DNA of 64,000 bases, taken from assembly GCA_021325385.1 (NCBI GenBank), contig JAJPHH010000189.1, positions 23,719-87,718 on the forward strand, written 5' to 3'. Shown piece by piece: positions 12,262-24,147 of the stretch (its first letter is position 1; every line of letters begins with the position of its first letter). The notes under the pieces are model-generated. The model was given only the letters and a program-made list of their open reading frames with translations, did no database searches and was not told where the DNA came from. The stretch is from Alphaproteobacteria bacterium. Its GTDB lineage: Bacteria > Pseudomonadota > Alphaproteobacteria > Rhizobiales > Beijerinckiaceae. A program made the translations under genes and the position numbers.

Positions 12262-12345
12262 CATTGCGAGGAGCGAAGCGGCGAAGCAATCCATTCATAG
12301 GACGTCGCCCTACGACTGGATTGCTTCGCTTCGCTCGCAATGACG
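12262..12345. repeat. Inverted pair of palindromic repeats, family B
   Basis: CATTGCGAGGAGCGAAGCGG at 12262-12281, continuing to AATCC at 12292, and its inverted partner from GGATTGCTTCGC to CAATGACG at 12318-12345, would fold into a long hairpin. The same family recurs at 24893-24980. Here it lies between two same-strand genes. Confidence 0.75.
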
Positions 12346-12361
12346 ATGCAGTGATACTAGT

Positions 12362-13426
12362 TTAGGCGGCGCAGGCGAGGAAGCCTTCTCTGATCTGATC
12401 CTCTTTCAGATCACGGCCGATGAAGACGACTTTCGACTCGCGCTTCTCGCCGTCCTTCCATTCGCGCTGCGGCTCGCCGTCGAGCATCATATGCACGCCC
12501 TGGAAGACGAAGCGCTTGGGATCGCCGGAAAAGGCGACGATGCCTTTGCAGCGTAGGATGTTCGGGCCTTCCCTCTGGGTCAGCGCATTGATCCAGGGCA
12601 GGAACTTGTCGGGATCGACGTCGCCGGCGAGCCGCACCGAAATCGACTGCATGTGCTCGTCGTGATAGTGCTTCAACCCGCCATGAGCGTGGTCGTGGTG
12701 ATGGTCATGGTCATGATGATGATCGTGGTGATCGTGATCATGGTCGTGCTCGTCGCCGGCCTCGAGGAAGTCCGGCTCGATATCCATGATGCGGTCGAGG
12801 TCGAAGGCGTTGCGCTCCAGCACCGCGTCGATCGCCACGTTGCAGCGCTGGGCGTGATGCAGCTTGGCGTAAGGATTGATCGCGCGGATTCGCGCTTCGA
12901 CTTCGCGCAATTCCTCCGGCGTGACGAGGTCGGTCTTGTTGAGGATGATCACATCGGCGAAGGCGATCTGGTTCTTGGCCTCGGGCGCGTCGCGCAGCCG
13001 GTCGGCGAGCCATTTGGCGTCGGCGACGGTGACCACTGCGTCGAGCTTGGCCTTTTCGGCGACGTCCTGATCGACGAAGAAGGTTTGCGCCACCGGCGCT
13101 GGATCGGCGAGGCCGGTCGTCTCGACAATGATCGCGTCGAACTTGCCCCTGCGCTTCATCAAGCCTTCGATGATGCGGATCAGGTCGCCGCGCACGGTGC
13201 AGCAAATGCAGCCGTTGTTCATCTCGAAGACTTCCTCATCGGCGCCGACGACCAATTCGTTGTCGATGCCGATCTCGCCGAATTCATTGACGATGACCGC
13301 GAATTTCCGGCCGTGATTCTCACTCAGAATGCGGTTGAGCAGGGTGGTCTTGCCGGCGCCCAGATAGCCGGTGAGGACGGTGACGGGAATTTTGGCTTCG
13401 GATGAATTTTGGCTTTGGGAGGGCAT
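12362..13426 (-). CDS. COG0523 (CobW/ZNG1-type) metal-chaperone GTPase
   Basis: 354 residues from ATG 13426, with AGGAG upstream. The G3E GTPase core shows Walker A GYLGAGKTTLLNRI, the metal-binding CxCC motif as NNGCICCTVRGDL, VETTGLADPAPV and the guanine-specificity NKTD. Between the GTPase and the C-terminal CobW_C domain lies a very His/Asp-rich loop (HDHDHDHHDHHH...) that would bind zinc or a similar metal. Such proteins use GTP hydrolysis to insert metal into clients, often under zinc limitation. No cobalamin genes are nearby, so a zinc chaperone role is more likely than cobalamin synthesis. Confidence 0.9.
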   Translation of the reverse strand: MPSQSQNSSEAKIPVTVLTGYLGAGKTTLLNRILSENHGRKFAVIVNEFGEIGIDNELVVGADEEVFEMNNGCICCTVRGDLIRIIEGLMKRRGKFDAIIVETTGLADPAPVAQTFFVDQDVAEKAKLDAVVTVADAKWLADRLRDAPEAKNQIAFADVIILNKTDLVTPEELREVEARIRAINPYAKLHHAQRCNVAIDAVLERNAFDLDRIMDIEPDFLEAGDEHDHDHDHHDHHHDHDHHHDHAHGGLKHYHDEHMQSISVRLAGDVDPDKFLPWINALTQREGPNILRCKGIVAFSGDPKRFVFQGVHMMLDGEPQREWKDGEKRESKVVFIGRDLKEDQIREGFLACAA

Positions 13427-13643
13427 GGGGGAGGGGATCTCCTGGCGCTTCAAGCGGGCGGGAAAGCCCGCTCCCATATAAGGCGAAGGCGGGCGGATGA
13501 TAAGGGGAGGCCGCGAGGCCCGGCGCGGCGCGGATTTGCCTTCCGACGGCTCGGCGACCCTGCATGCGACATTACGGATAATCGGACAGCGCTGCGCCTC
13601 ACACAGACGATTATGGCGAGAGGGGCTGATCCTTTAATCGCGT

Positions 13644-14519
13644 TCATTCGCCCTCGCGCATCGCGACGCCGCCGACGACAAGCGCGACGCCGACGATCTC
13701 CCTGAACGAAGGCGTCTGCCGCAGGACAAGGAATCCGATGATCGACGCCGTGGCGGGCAAGAGCGCCAGAAGCAACGCGAACGTCGCGCGCGACAGCCGT
13801 CGCATGGCGATTTGGTCGCAGACATATGGAATGACCGATGAGGAGACGCCGACGCCGATCGCGGCGAGGAGCAGCGGCAGGCTCGAAAAGGCCGGCAGCG
13901 CGTCGCTGAAGCCGATCGGCAGGGCGGCGACAGCGGCGACGGCCATCGCCGCGCCGAGCCGATCGACGCTCGAGACCGCGCCAGCGTTGGAGGCGATGCG
14001 ATGGCCGAGCACGATATAAAGCGCGAACAGCGCGCAGTTTGAGAAGGCCAAGGCGAAGCCGAGCAGCTCGCCGGCGAGCCTGACGTCGGTCAGCGCATAG
14101 ACGCCGGCGGCGGCGAGCGCCAGCGCTGCGAGATTGCGCTTGGTCCGCAATCCATAAGCCGCGATCGCGATCGGACCTAGAAACTCGATCGCGCCGACCG
14201 TGCCGAGCGGCAGCCGGGCGATCGCTTCGTAGAAGATCGAATTCATCGCCGCGAGGGTCAGGCCCAGCGCCAGGATGATCGCGCGCTCGCGCGGCGACAG
14301 CGCAGAGAACAATCGCCACGGCCGCCACAGCGCGAAGATCAGCGCCGCGCCGGCGATCCTGAGCCAGGCGACGCCGAGCGGCGCGATCGCGGAAAAAAGC
14401 AGCACGGCGAAGGACGGGCCGAGATAGTGAAAGACCGCGCTGATCACGAAGAAGACGTGCGGCGGCGCGCGGCCGATCAGCGGCGGGGTTTTGCGGGCGG
14501 CGAGGGCGGTTGAGCTCAT
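13644..14519 (-). CDS. EamA/RhtA-type inner-membrane exporter
   Basis: 291 residues from ATG 14519; 35 further codons upstream in frame look untranslated. Ten hydrophobic segments and two EamA halves are visible, with LPLGTVGAIEFLGPI and a GLR-type loop as in RhtA threonine/homoserine exporters of the drug/metabolite transporter superfamily. It starts next to, and divergent from, an Lrp/AsnC regulator, an arrangement typical of amino-acid exporters. The exported amino acid is unknown. Confidence 0.85.
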   Translation of the reverse strand: MSSTALAARKTPPLIGRAPPHVFFVISAVFHYLGPSFAVLLFSAIAPLGVAWLRIAGAALIFALWRPWRLFSALSPRERAIILALGLTLAAMNSIFYEAIARLPLGTVGAIEFLGPIAIAAYGLRTKRNLAALALAAAGVYALTDVRLAGELLGFALAFSNCALFALYIVLGHRIASNAGAVSSVDRLGAAMAVAAVAALPIGFSDALPAFSSLPLLLAAIGVGVSSSVIPYVCDQIAMRRLSRATFALLLALLPATASIIGFLVLRQTPSFREIVGVALVVGGVAMREGE

Positions 14520-14593
14520 GGCGCAGAGGATGGAGCGCCGTTCGCGTGAATGAAATGTTGACTTGAAGGCCGCAGTGACATTTACCTTTCGAT

Positions 14594-15112
14594 ATGAAAA
14601 GAGAAAAGCTCTCACCACTTTCAAAATCGGAATTGCTGCGCGACCCGCGCAATGTCGAGATTTTGCGGCTTCTCTCCGATGAGCCCCGCATGGGCGTCTC
14701 CGAACTCGCCCGTCGCGTCGGCTTGTCGGCGCCGGCGGCGCGTGAGCGCCTGGCGCGCCTCGAAGAGGCTCGGGTCATCGCCGGCTATCGCCTGCTCATT
14801 GATCCGGCGGCGCTCGGCTATCCGATCGCGGCGTTCATCCGCGTGCGGCCTTCGCCCGGCCAACTTGGCAAAATTGCCGAACTCGCTCAGGCGATGCCCG
14901 AAGTCGTCGAATGCCACAGAGTCACCGGCGAGGACTGCTTCATCCTGAAAACGTACCTTCCGGCGTTGGAGGACCTCGACGCGGTGCTCGATCGCTTCCT
15001 GGCCTTCGGCCAGACGACGACGTCATTGGTGCAATCGACGCCAGTGCCGCCGCGGGCCTTGCCGTTGTCGGCCGCCGATGTCATTCCCGCGAAAGCGGGA
15101 ATCCAGCGCTGA
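14594..15112 (+). CDS. Lrp/AsnC family transcriptional regulator
   Basis: 172 residues. An N-terminal winged helix-turn-helix (RNVEILRLLSDEPRMGVSEL, then RVGLSAPAARERLARLEEA) is followed by the RAM ligand-binding domain. Key is ECHRVTGEDCFIL, the family-typical sensor strand. It probably senses an amino acid and controls the divergent exporter at 13644-14519; the two start codons are 75 bp apart. The last ten residues, VIPAKAGIQR, are encoded by a family A repeat (15080-15106), so the C-terminus has been extended by a repeat. Confidence 0.88.
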   Translation: MKREKLSPLSKSELLRDPRNVEILRLLSDEPRMGVSELARRVGLSAPAARERLARLEEARVIAGYRLLIDPAALGYPIAAFIRVRPSPGQLGKIAELAQAMPEVVECHRVTGEDCFILKTYLPALEDLDAVLDRFLAFGQTTTSLVQSTPVPPRALPLSAADVIPAKAGIQR

Positions 15113-15166
15113 GGCAGTCATTTATGCGCGGCGGCTCTTTGGATTCCCACTTGCGCGGGAATGACA
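15080..15166. repeat. Inverted pair of palindromic repeats, family A
   Basis: GTCATTCCCGCGAAAGCGGG (15080-15099) running into AATCCAG, and its inverted partner beginning GGATTCCCACTTGCGCGGG at 15141, flank about 35 bp. The left arm is translated as the C-terminus of the Lrp/AsnC regulator. The pair could act as a terminator for that gene. Confidence 0.75.
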
Positions 15167-15192
15167 GGATGGCTTTTCGAGGGAGGGAAACC

Positions 15193-15960
15193 ATGTCGCT
15201 GTTCGATCTGACCGGCCGATGCGCGATCGTCACCGGCTCGTCGCGCGGGATCGGCCGCGCCATCGCGACGCGGCTTGCCGAGCATGGCGCGAAGGTCGTG
15301 ATCTCGTCGCGCAATATCGAGCCTTGCGAAGAGGTCGCCGCGGACATTGTCGCTAAATACGGCGAGGGCCGCGCCGTCGCGATCGCGGCGAACATCTCCT
15401 CCAAGGAACAGCTTCGCCGCCTCGCCGAGGAGGCGAATGCGCGCTTCGGGAAGATCGACATTCTCGTCTGCAACGCGGCGTCCAATCCGTACTACGGTCC
15501 GCTCGCCGGCATTTCCGACGAGCAATTCCGCAAGATTCTCGACAACAACGTCATCGCCAATCACTGGCTGATCTCGTTCATCGCGCCGCAAATGATCGAG
15601 CGCAAGGACGGCTCGATCATCCTCGTCTCGTCGATCGGCGGCTTGCGCGGCTCGACCGCGATCGGCGCCTACAACATCTCGAAAGCGGCGGATTTCCAGC
15701 TCGCCCGCAACCTCGCCGTCGAATTCGGGCCGCATAATGTGCGGGTCAATTGCATCGCGCCCGGGCTAGTCCGTACCGATTTCGCCCGCGCTTTGTGGGA
15801 GAATCCCGCGACGCTCAAGGCGAGCACCGCGCGAACGCCGCTCGGCCGGATCGGCGAGCCGGACGAGATCGCCGGCGCTGCGGTGTTCCTCGCTGCAAAA
15901 GCGAGCAGCTTCATGACCGGCCAGACGATCATCGTCGATGGCGGCGTGACCGCGGCGTGA
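15193..15960 (+). CDS. Short-chain dehydrogenase/reductase
   Basis: 255 residues from ATG 15193, with GGGAGGG at 15181-15187. It is a classical SDR: NAD(P)-binding TGSSRGIGRAIA near the start, the structural NAAS motif, catalytic Ser in ILVSSIGG, the YNISK Tyr-Lys pair and the C-terminal MTGQTIIVDGG. It oxidises or reduces a hydroxyl/carbonyl substrate that is not identifiable. Its neighbours are acyl-CoA metabolism genes, which makes a 3-hydroxyacyl or related substrate plausible. Confidence 0.88.
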   Translation: MSLFDLTGRCAIVTGSSRGIGRAIATRLAEHGAKVVISSRNIEPCEEVAADIVAKYGEGRAVAIAANISSKEQLRRLAEEANARFGKIDILVCNAASNPYYGPLAGISDEQFRKILDNNVIANHWLISFIAPQMIERKDGSIILVSSIGGLRGSTAIGAYNISKAADFQLARNLAVEFGPHNVRVNCIAPGLVRTDFARALWENPATLKASTARTPLGRIGEPDEIAGAAVFLAAKASSFMTGQTIIVDGGVTAA

Positions 15961-15970
15961 GCCGCGCGAA

Positions 15971-16135
15971 CCGGGGAGAAGGTGGCGCGAAGCGCCGGAT
16001 GAGGGGCGGCGCTGGCGGAGGGGATTGGCGTACCTACGTACGTGCCGGCAACCTCCGATGCTCATCGCCTGAGTCCCGCGCTGCCCCTCATCCGGCCGCC
16101 GCGCGGCCACCTTCTCCCCGCTTCGCGGGGAGAAG
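15971..16135. terminator. Long inverted repeat (family C) and terminator hairpin between convergent genes
   Basis: CCGGGGAGAAGGTGGCGCGA onward (15971-16006) is roughly the inverse of 16084-16120. Inside the right arm, CTTCTCCCCG (16111-16120) pairs perfectly with CGGGGAGAAG (16126-16135) around CTTCG. The element separates the convergent SDR and acyl-CoA ligase genes and probably terminates both. The ligase stop codon lies inside the right arm. Confidence 0.65.
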
Positions 16136-17884
16136 GGAGTCGCTGCGCGCCGCCGGCTCGGCGAACAGCGCTTTGAGTTCCGACTTCATGATCTTGCCGG
16201 CCGCGTTGCGCGGCAGCATGTCCTCGCTGAACAGGATGCGCGCCGGGACTTTGAACGCCGCGATGCGTTCGCCGACGAAAGCGCGGAGTTCTTCTTCGCT
16301 CGCTTTCGCGCCGGGCTTCAGGGTCACCGCCGCGCCGGGCTCTTCGCCCAGCGTGCGATGCGGGATAGGGACGACCGCCGCGTCGATCACCGCCGGATGT
16401 TCGTAAAGCGCGTTCTCGACTTCGACGCAGTAGATGTTCTCGCCGCCGCGGATCAGCATGTCCTTGGCGCGATCGACGATAGTGCAGAAGCCTTCCTCGT
16501 CGAGCCTCGCGATGTCGCCGGTCCTGAGCCAGCCGTTGACGAACGTCTCGGCCGTCGCCGCCGGATTGCGCCAATAGCCCTTCACCACGTTCGGGCCTTT
16601 GACCCAAAGCTCGCCCACCTCGCCCGGCGGCAGGACGCGGCCCATCGCGTCGATGATTTTCATTTCGCCAACCGGAAGCGCCGGCCCGCAGGAATCGGGC
16701 CTCAGCTCGTAATCCTCGCCGACATGCGAGGTGAAGGTCGCCGATGTCTCCGACATGCCCCAGCCGCAGCCCGGCGCGGCCTTCGGAAATTTCTGCTTGA
16801 TGCGACGCACCAGCTCCGACGCCGCCGGCGCGCCGCCATAGGAGATGGTGTCCAAGGAGGAGAGGTCGTACTTCGCCAGCGAGGGATGTTCGACGATCTG
16901 CCAAGCGAGGGTTGGCACGCCGCCGGTCGAAGTGACACGCTCGCGCTCGATCAATTGCAGGGCGAGTTCAGCGTCCCATTTATGGATCAGAACCAGCTTC
17001 CAACCATGGACGAAAGCCGGGATCAGCCCCGCCTGGCAGCCCGTCGTATGGAAAAAAGGAATGCCGACGAGAGGCGTCTTCTGCGGCGCGTCCGGTTGCG
17101 CAGGCGGCGGCGTCTCGCCGCGGCGCAGATAAGCGCGGGCCGGCGCGAACACGCTCGCCACGATCGTCGAGCACGAATTGCGATGCGTGCCGAGCGCGCC
17201 TTTCGGCTTGCCGGTGGTGCCGGACGTATAAAAGATCGTCGCGTCATCCTCGGGGTCGACCGGGACCGTCGGCAAGGGACGATCGGGAAGCGCTGCCCAA
17301 TCCTCCGTCTCTCCGAGAATGTCGGCGAGCGGCTGGACGAGCGGATGGCGACCGCCGCCCAACGGCCGGCAAAGGAAGATTCGGACGAGCGCGTCGCAAT
17401 TCGCCAAACGATCGGCGAGCCGCTCGAAACGTTCGCCGTCGAGAAAAGCGAATCTCGCGCCGGAATCCTCGAGGCCGTATTCGAGCTCCGGCCCTTTCCA
17501 CCACGCGTTGAGCGGCACGGCGACGCCGCCGGCGACGACCGTCCCGAAAAACGCCGCCGCCCATTCCGGCAGATTGCGCATGGCGATGGCGACGCGGTCG
17601 CCCTTCCGCAGACCTTGCGCTTGCAGCGTCTCGGCGATGGCGAGCGCCGCGCGGGCGAGCGCCTCGAAGCTGACGCGCTCGTCGCGGTAAACGAGGAAAA
17701 TCTTGCCGCCGTGCCGGCGGCCGGCGGCGAAAGCGTCGCGCAAAGTCGGCGGCGCGTTCTTCCAGACGCGGGTCCTAATCCCGCGGATGTCGCGCTCTTC
17801 GATTTCGAACGGAGAGCCCGGCCGGGTCAGCGCCGCATGCGCGGCCGCAAGCGACATGGCCGGGAAATTCGCCGGCAGGGTCAT
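16088..17884 (-). CDS. Acyl-CoA ligase (class I adenylate-forming enzyme)
   Basis: 598 residues from ATG 17884, with GGGAGG just upstream. The AMP-binding core is complete: ATP-binding IFYTSGTTGKPKGA, then GCGWGMSETSATF, the hinge region near VKGYWRNP...WLRTGDIARL and the catalytic-lysine end RNAAGKIMKSEL. It activates a carboxylic acid to its CoA thioester via an acyl-adenylate. It is divergent from the thioesterase and pimC/D/F-type genes, so it may charge a dicarboxylic or medium-chain acid for that pathway. About 15 C-terminal residues (LLPAKRGEGG...) come from the family C repeat. Confidence 0.88.
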   Translation of the reverse strand: MTLPANFPAMSLAAAHAALTRPGSPFEIEERDIRGIRTRVWKNAPPTLRDAFAAGRRHGGKIFLVYRDERVSFEALARAALAIAETLQAQGLRKGDRVAIAMRNLPEWAAAFFGTVVAGGVAVPLNAWWKGPELEYGLEDSGARFAFLDGERFERLADRLANCDALVRIFLCRPLGGGRHPLVQPLADILGETEDWAALPDRPLPTVPVDPEDDATIFYTSGTTGKPKGALGTHRNSCSTIVASVFAPARAYLRRGETPPPAQPDAPQKTPLVGIPFFHTTGCQAGLIPAFVHGWKLVLIHKWDAELALQLIERERVTSTGGVPTLAWQIVEHPSLAKYDLSSLDTISYGGAPAASELVRRIKQKFPKAAPGCGWGMSETSATFTSHVGEDYELRPDSCGPALPVGEMKIIDAMGRVLPPGEVGELWVKGPNVVKGYWRNPAATAETFVNGWLRTGDIARLDEEGFCTIVDRAKDMLIRGGENIYCVEVENALYEHPAVIDAAVVPIPHRTLGEEPGAAVTLKPGAKASEEELRAFVGERIAAFKVPARILFSEDMLPRNAAGKIMKSELKALFAEPAARSDSLLPAKRGEGGRAAAG

Positions 17885-17953
17885 GATCCTCCCTACGACC
17901 ATTTGAATTATTTCGCGCATGTTGCCTTAGCGCCGACCGGCGAACAAGCGCAT

Positions 17954-17983
17954 TTGCCTTGCTTCGCGAAGAGAGGCTAGGTT
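17954..17983 (+). promoter_or_regulatory. Possible promoter with palindrome for the acyl-CoA operon
   Basis: TTGCCT (17954-17959) and TAGGTT (17978-17983) are 18 bp apart, and the 10-bp palindrome CTTCGCGAAG (17962-17971) lies between them. It faces the thioesterase gene in the divergent region with the ligase. The match to consensus is weak. Confidence 0.28.
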
Positions 17984-18050
17984 TCAAACACGTCGCCGGA
18001 TCGCGGCAATGGTTCGGCGGCCGCGTCCGAACGGGAGGAGACGGCCGGCA

Positions 18051-18452
18051 ATGGGCGCTTTTTTCGGGGCCAAGATTCCCTTCGCCGATCTTTGCGGGAT
18101 CGAGTTCCTCGGCGTCGACAACGGCGCGACGCGGCTGCAGGTCGTTCTCGACGAGCGGCATGGCAATAATTCCGGCATGCCGCATGGCGGCCTGGTCGCG
18201 ACGCTCCTCGACGTCGCGATGGGATCGGCGGCGCGCCTCGCCGCCGGCGCGCCGGTGATCACGCTCGACATGCATGTCAATTTTATCGCGGCCGGCGAGG
18301 AATTCCTTACGGCCGAGGGCAAGGTGGTCCGGGCGGGCGGCTCAATCCTCTTCGCCGAGGCCGAGGCGCGCGACGCCAAAGGCGCAATTGTCGCGAGGGC
18401 GAGCGGCTTGTTCAAAAAGCGCAACGCCAAGACCGAAGCGGCGGACGTATGA
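18051..18452 (+). CDS. PaaI-type hotdog-fold thioesterase
   Basis: 133 residues from ATG 18051, preceded by GGGAGGAG; an earlier in-frame start at 18009 lacks a site. The hotdog motif NNSGMPHGGLVATLLDVAMG holds the family HGG turn and the following Asp. The product hydrolyses acyl-CoA thioesters and in this setting may clear stalled CoA intermediates. It is the first gene of the rightward operon with two acyl-CoA dehydrogenases. Confidence 0.85.
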   Translation: MGAFFGAKIPFADLCGIEFLGVDNGATRLQVVLDERHGNNSGMPHGGLVATLLDVAMGSAARLAAGAPVITLDMHVNFIAAGEEFLTAEGKVVRAGGSILFAEAEARDAKGAIVARASGLFKKRNAKTEAADV

Positions 18453-18494
18453 GGGCTCTAGCGGGCGGCTTGGCGATGCAAGGGAGATGAGGCG

Positions 18495-19697
18495 ATGGAC
18501 TTGCGATTCACCGACGACGAACTCGCCTTTCGCGACGAGGTTCGCGCCTTCATCAAGCAATCGCTGCCCGACTCGATCCGGCAGAAGCTGATCGCCGAAC
18601 GACATATCAGCAAGGACGATCTCGTCGTCTGGACGCGCATTCTCAACGAGAAGGGCTGGGCCGTGCCGCATTGGCCGGTCGAATGGGGCGGGGCAGGTTG
18701 GAGCCCGATGAAACAGCTTATTTTTCGCGACGAGCTCCAACAAGCGCCGGCGCCCGAGCCGCTCGCCTTCGGCGTCAACATGGTCGGTCCGGTCATCTAC
18801 ACGTTCGGCTCGGAGGCGCAGAAGAAGAGGTTCCTGCCGCGCATCGCCAATCTCGACGATTGGTGGTGCCAGGGCTTTTCCGAGCCCGGGGCCGGCTCGG
18901 ACCTCGCCAGCTTGAAGACGACGGCGAGGCGAGACGGCGATCATTGGCTCATCAACGGCCAGAAGACCTGGACCACGCTCGCCCAATACGCCGATTGGAT
19001 TTTCGTCCTTGCCCGCACCGACGCCTCGGTGAAGAAGCAGGAAGGCATCTCCTTCATCCTTGTCGACATGAAGACGCCGGGCATTACGGTGAGGCCCATT
19101 CAGACGATCGACGGCGGCCACGAGGTCAACGAAGTCTTTTTCGACGACGTGCGCGTCCCTCTCGAAAACCTGGTCGGCCAAGAGAATAAGGGGTGGGACT
19201 ACGCCAAATTCTTGCTCGGCAACGAGCGCACGGGCATCGCCCGAATCGGCATTTCCAAAGCGCGCGTCCGCCGCATTCGCGAACTCGCGTCGCTGTCCGT
19301 CTATGGCGACAAGCCGATCATCGACAATCCGCGCTTCCGGCAGAAGCTGGCGGCGCTCGAAGTCGAGATCAAGGCGTTGGAGATGACCCAGTTCCGCGTG
19401 ATTTCGAACGAGCGCAAGCGCGAAAAGGGCAAGCCCGATCCGGCCTCCTCGGTGCTCAAGATCAAAGGCTCGGAAATCCAGCAAGCGACGACGGAGCTGC
19501 TGATGGACGTGGTCGGGCCTTACGCGCTCCCCTATCGCGAGGAGCGCGAGGCCGACCGTTGGAACGAGCCGTCCGCCGGTCCCGATTGGGCCGCGGCGAT
19601 CGCGCCGACCTATTTCAACATGCGCAAAGTCTCGATCTATGGCGGCTCGAACGAGATCCAGCGCGGCATCATCGCCAAGGCGATTTTGGGACTTTGA
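18495..19697 (+). CDS. pimC: Acyl-CoA dehydrogenase, PimC-like large subunit
   Basis: 400 residues with the acyl-CoA dehydrogenase N, M and C domains in order: QGFSEPGAGSDLASLKT in the FAD/substrate region and the C-terminal SIYGGSNEIQRGIIAKAIL. The overall sequence resembles the large subunit of the pimeloyl-CoA dehydrogenase pair known from Rhodopseudomonas and Bradyrhizobium. It would introduce the trans-2 double bond into a dicarboxyl-CoA. The paired small subunit starts 15 bp downstream. The substrate assignment rests on family and pairing. Confidence 0.85.
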   Translation: MDLRFTDDELAFRDEVRAFIKQSLPDSIRQKLIAERHISKDDLVVWTRILNEKGWAVPHWPVEWGGAGWSPMKQLIFRDELQQAPAPEPLAFGVNMVGPVIYTFGSEAQKKRFLPRIANLDDWWCQGFSEPGAGSDLASLKTTARRDGDHWLINGQKTWTTLAQYADWIFVLARTDASVKKQEGISFILVDMKTPGITVRPIQTIDGGHEVNEVFFDDVRVPLENLVGQENKGWDYAKFLLGNERTGIARIGISKARVRRIRELASLSVYGDKPIIDNPRFRQKLAALEVEIKALEMTQFRVISNERKREKGKPDPASSVLKIKGSEIQQATTELLMDVVGPYALPYREEREADRWNEPSAGPDWAAAIAPTYFNMRKVSIYGGSNEIQRGIIAKAILGL

Positions 19698-19711
19698 GCG
19701 AGGCTTGACCG

Positions 19712-20863
19712 GTGGATTTCGATCTCTCCGAAGAGCAGCAGCTTCTCAAGGACAGCGTCGATCGGCTGATGGCCGACCGCTACGCCTTCGAAAAGCGCAA
19801 GACGTACCAGGCTTCCGCCGAAGGCTGGAGTCGCGAAGTCTGGGCGCAGTACGCAGAGCTCGGCCTGCTCGGCTTGCCTTTCGCCGAAGCGGATGGCGGC
19901 TTTGGCGGCGGCCCGGTCGAGACGATGCTGGTGATGGAGGCCTTTGGCCGCGTTCTGGCCCTGGAGCCGTATCTTGCCTCGATCGTGCTCGCCGGCGGCG
20001 TCTTGCGCCGCGCCGCCAATGCGGCCCAGCGCCAGGCGCTGATCCCTAAGATCGCGGCCGGCGAGTTGGTCCTCGCCCTCGCCCATAGCGAGCCGCAATC
20101 GCGCTACGATCTTTTCGACGTCGCGACGACCGCGCGTCGCGAAGGCGAGACCTATATACTCGACGGCGAGAAGGGCCTAGTCCTCAACGGCGACAGCGCC
20201 GACAAGTTGATCGTCGCAGCGCGAACCAGCGGCGGGCGGCGCGATCCGGCCGGGATCGGCCTGTTTCTCGTCGAAGCCGACGCGCCCGGCCTGACGCAGC
20301 GCGGCTATCCGACCCAGGACGGCGGCCGCGCCGCCGAGATCGCGCTTGCTGGCGTGCGGATAGAGCCAGGGGACGTCGTCGGCGATCCGGCGGGCGGCTT
20401 GCCCGTTCTCGAAAGCGTCGCCGACGACGCGATCGCCGCTCTTTGCGCCGAGGCGGTCGGCGCGATGGAGGAGGCGTTGACGCAGACCGTCGCCTATTTG
20501 AAGACGCGCAAGCAATTCGGCGTGACGATCGGCTCGTTCCAGGCGTTGCAGCACCGCGCTTCCGACATGTTCGTCGCGCTCGAGCAAGCGCGCAGCATGG
20601 CCTGTTACGCCGCGATGATGGCGAACGAGGCGGACGTCGCCGAGCGGCGCAAGGCGATCTCCGCGGCGAAGGTTCAGATCGGCCAATCGGCGCGCTTCAT
20701 CGGCCAGCAGTCGATCCAATTGCATGGGGGCATGGGCATGACCATGGAGACGATGATCGGCCACCTGTTCAAGCGCCTCGCGATGATCGAGCGACAATTC
20801 GGCGACGTCGATTATCACCTCGAGAAGCTCGCGGATACGGACGGCTTTGTCGGAGCGCAGTAA
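19712..20863 (+). CDS. pimD: Acyl-CoA dehydrogenase, PimD-like small subunit
   Basis: 383 residues from a GTG start at 19712. It opens MDFDLSEEQQLLKDSVDRL and carries KTRKQFGVTIGSFQALQHR and the C-terminal HGGMGMTMETMIGHLFKRL. It is the second acyl-CoA dehydrogenase-family subunit of the pair; PimC and PimD are thought to act as a heteromer on pimeloyl-CoA or similar dicarboxyl-CoA esters. The operon continues 20 bp later with the bifunctional beta-oxidation enzyme. Confidence 0.85.
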   Translation: MDFDLSEEQQLLKDSVDRLMADRYAFEKRKTYQASAEGWSREVWAQYAELGLLGLPFAEADGGFGGGPVETMLVMEAFGRVLALEPYLASIVLAGGVLRRAANAAQRQALIPKIAAGELVLALAHSEPQSRYDLFDVATTARREGETYILDGEKGLVLNGDSADKLIVAARTSGGRRDPAGIGLFLVEADAPGLTQRGYPTQDGGRAAEIALAGVRIEPGDVVGDPAGGLPVLESVADDAIAALCAEAVGAMEEALTQTVAYLKTRKQFGVTIGSFQALQHRASDMFVALEQARSMACYAAMMANEADVAERRKAISAAKVQIGQSARFIGQQSIQLHGGMGMTMETMIGHLFKRLAMIERQFGDVDYHLEKLADTDGFVGAQ

Positions 20864-20883
20864 GGCGTTATCGGAGCTCATTC

Positions 20884-22962
<2,079 letters not shown>

Positions 22963-23268
22963 AGCGGACTCTTGACTGCCTCGGATTCGGAAATATCCGT
23001 CCGTGTCATTCCCGCGCAAGCGGGAATCCAGAGAACCGCCGCGCCTTAAGGACTGGCTCAGCCTGGATTCCCGCTTTCGCGGGAATGACACCTGAAGCAG
23101 GCAGCCGCGCGCGGATTGAAGATTTAGGCTCAGCCTGATTTCGGCTTTCGCGGGAATGACACGGAGGTTTGCTTGAAGGCGATCTCTGCCGCCGCGGCAA
23201 TGACCTGGCGCTCAGGCGACAATCTCATCCCTTAGTTCAAATGAAACCCGCGTGACAAAGCCGTTGAA
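22963..23268. repeat. Gene-free stretch with three family A repeats
   Basis: No gene is seen in these 306 bp. Three family A elements occur: 23005-23031 (starting GTCATTCCCGCGCAAGCGGG), an inverted copy at 23063-23090, and a degenerate inverted copy at 23134-23162. The first two can form a long hairpin and may terminate the upstream operon. Confidence 0.75.

Positions 23269-24146
<878 letters not shown>

Positions 24147-24147
<1 letters not shown>

Noticed and set aside
16358..17980. A 540-codon frame antisense to the acyl-CoA ligase
   Set aside because: The ligase has all family motifs on the other strand. The frame's Arg-rich product has no family features.
20443..20883. An in-frame 5' extension of the bifunctional beta-oxidation gene
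   Set aside because: It lies inside the upstream pimD gene in another frame and is Arg-rich; the crotonase domain begins properly at ATG 20884.
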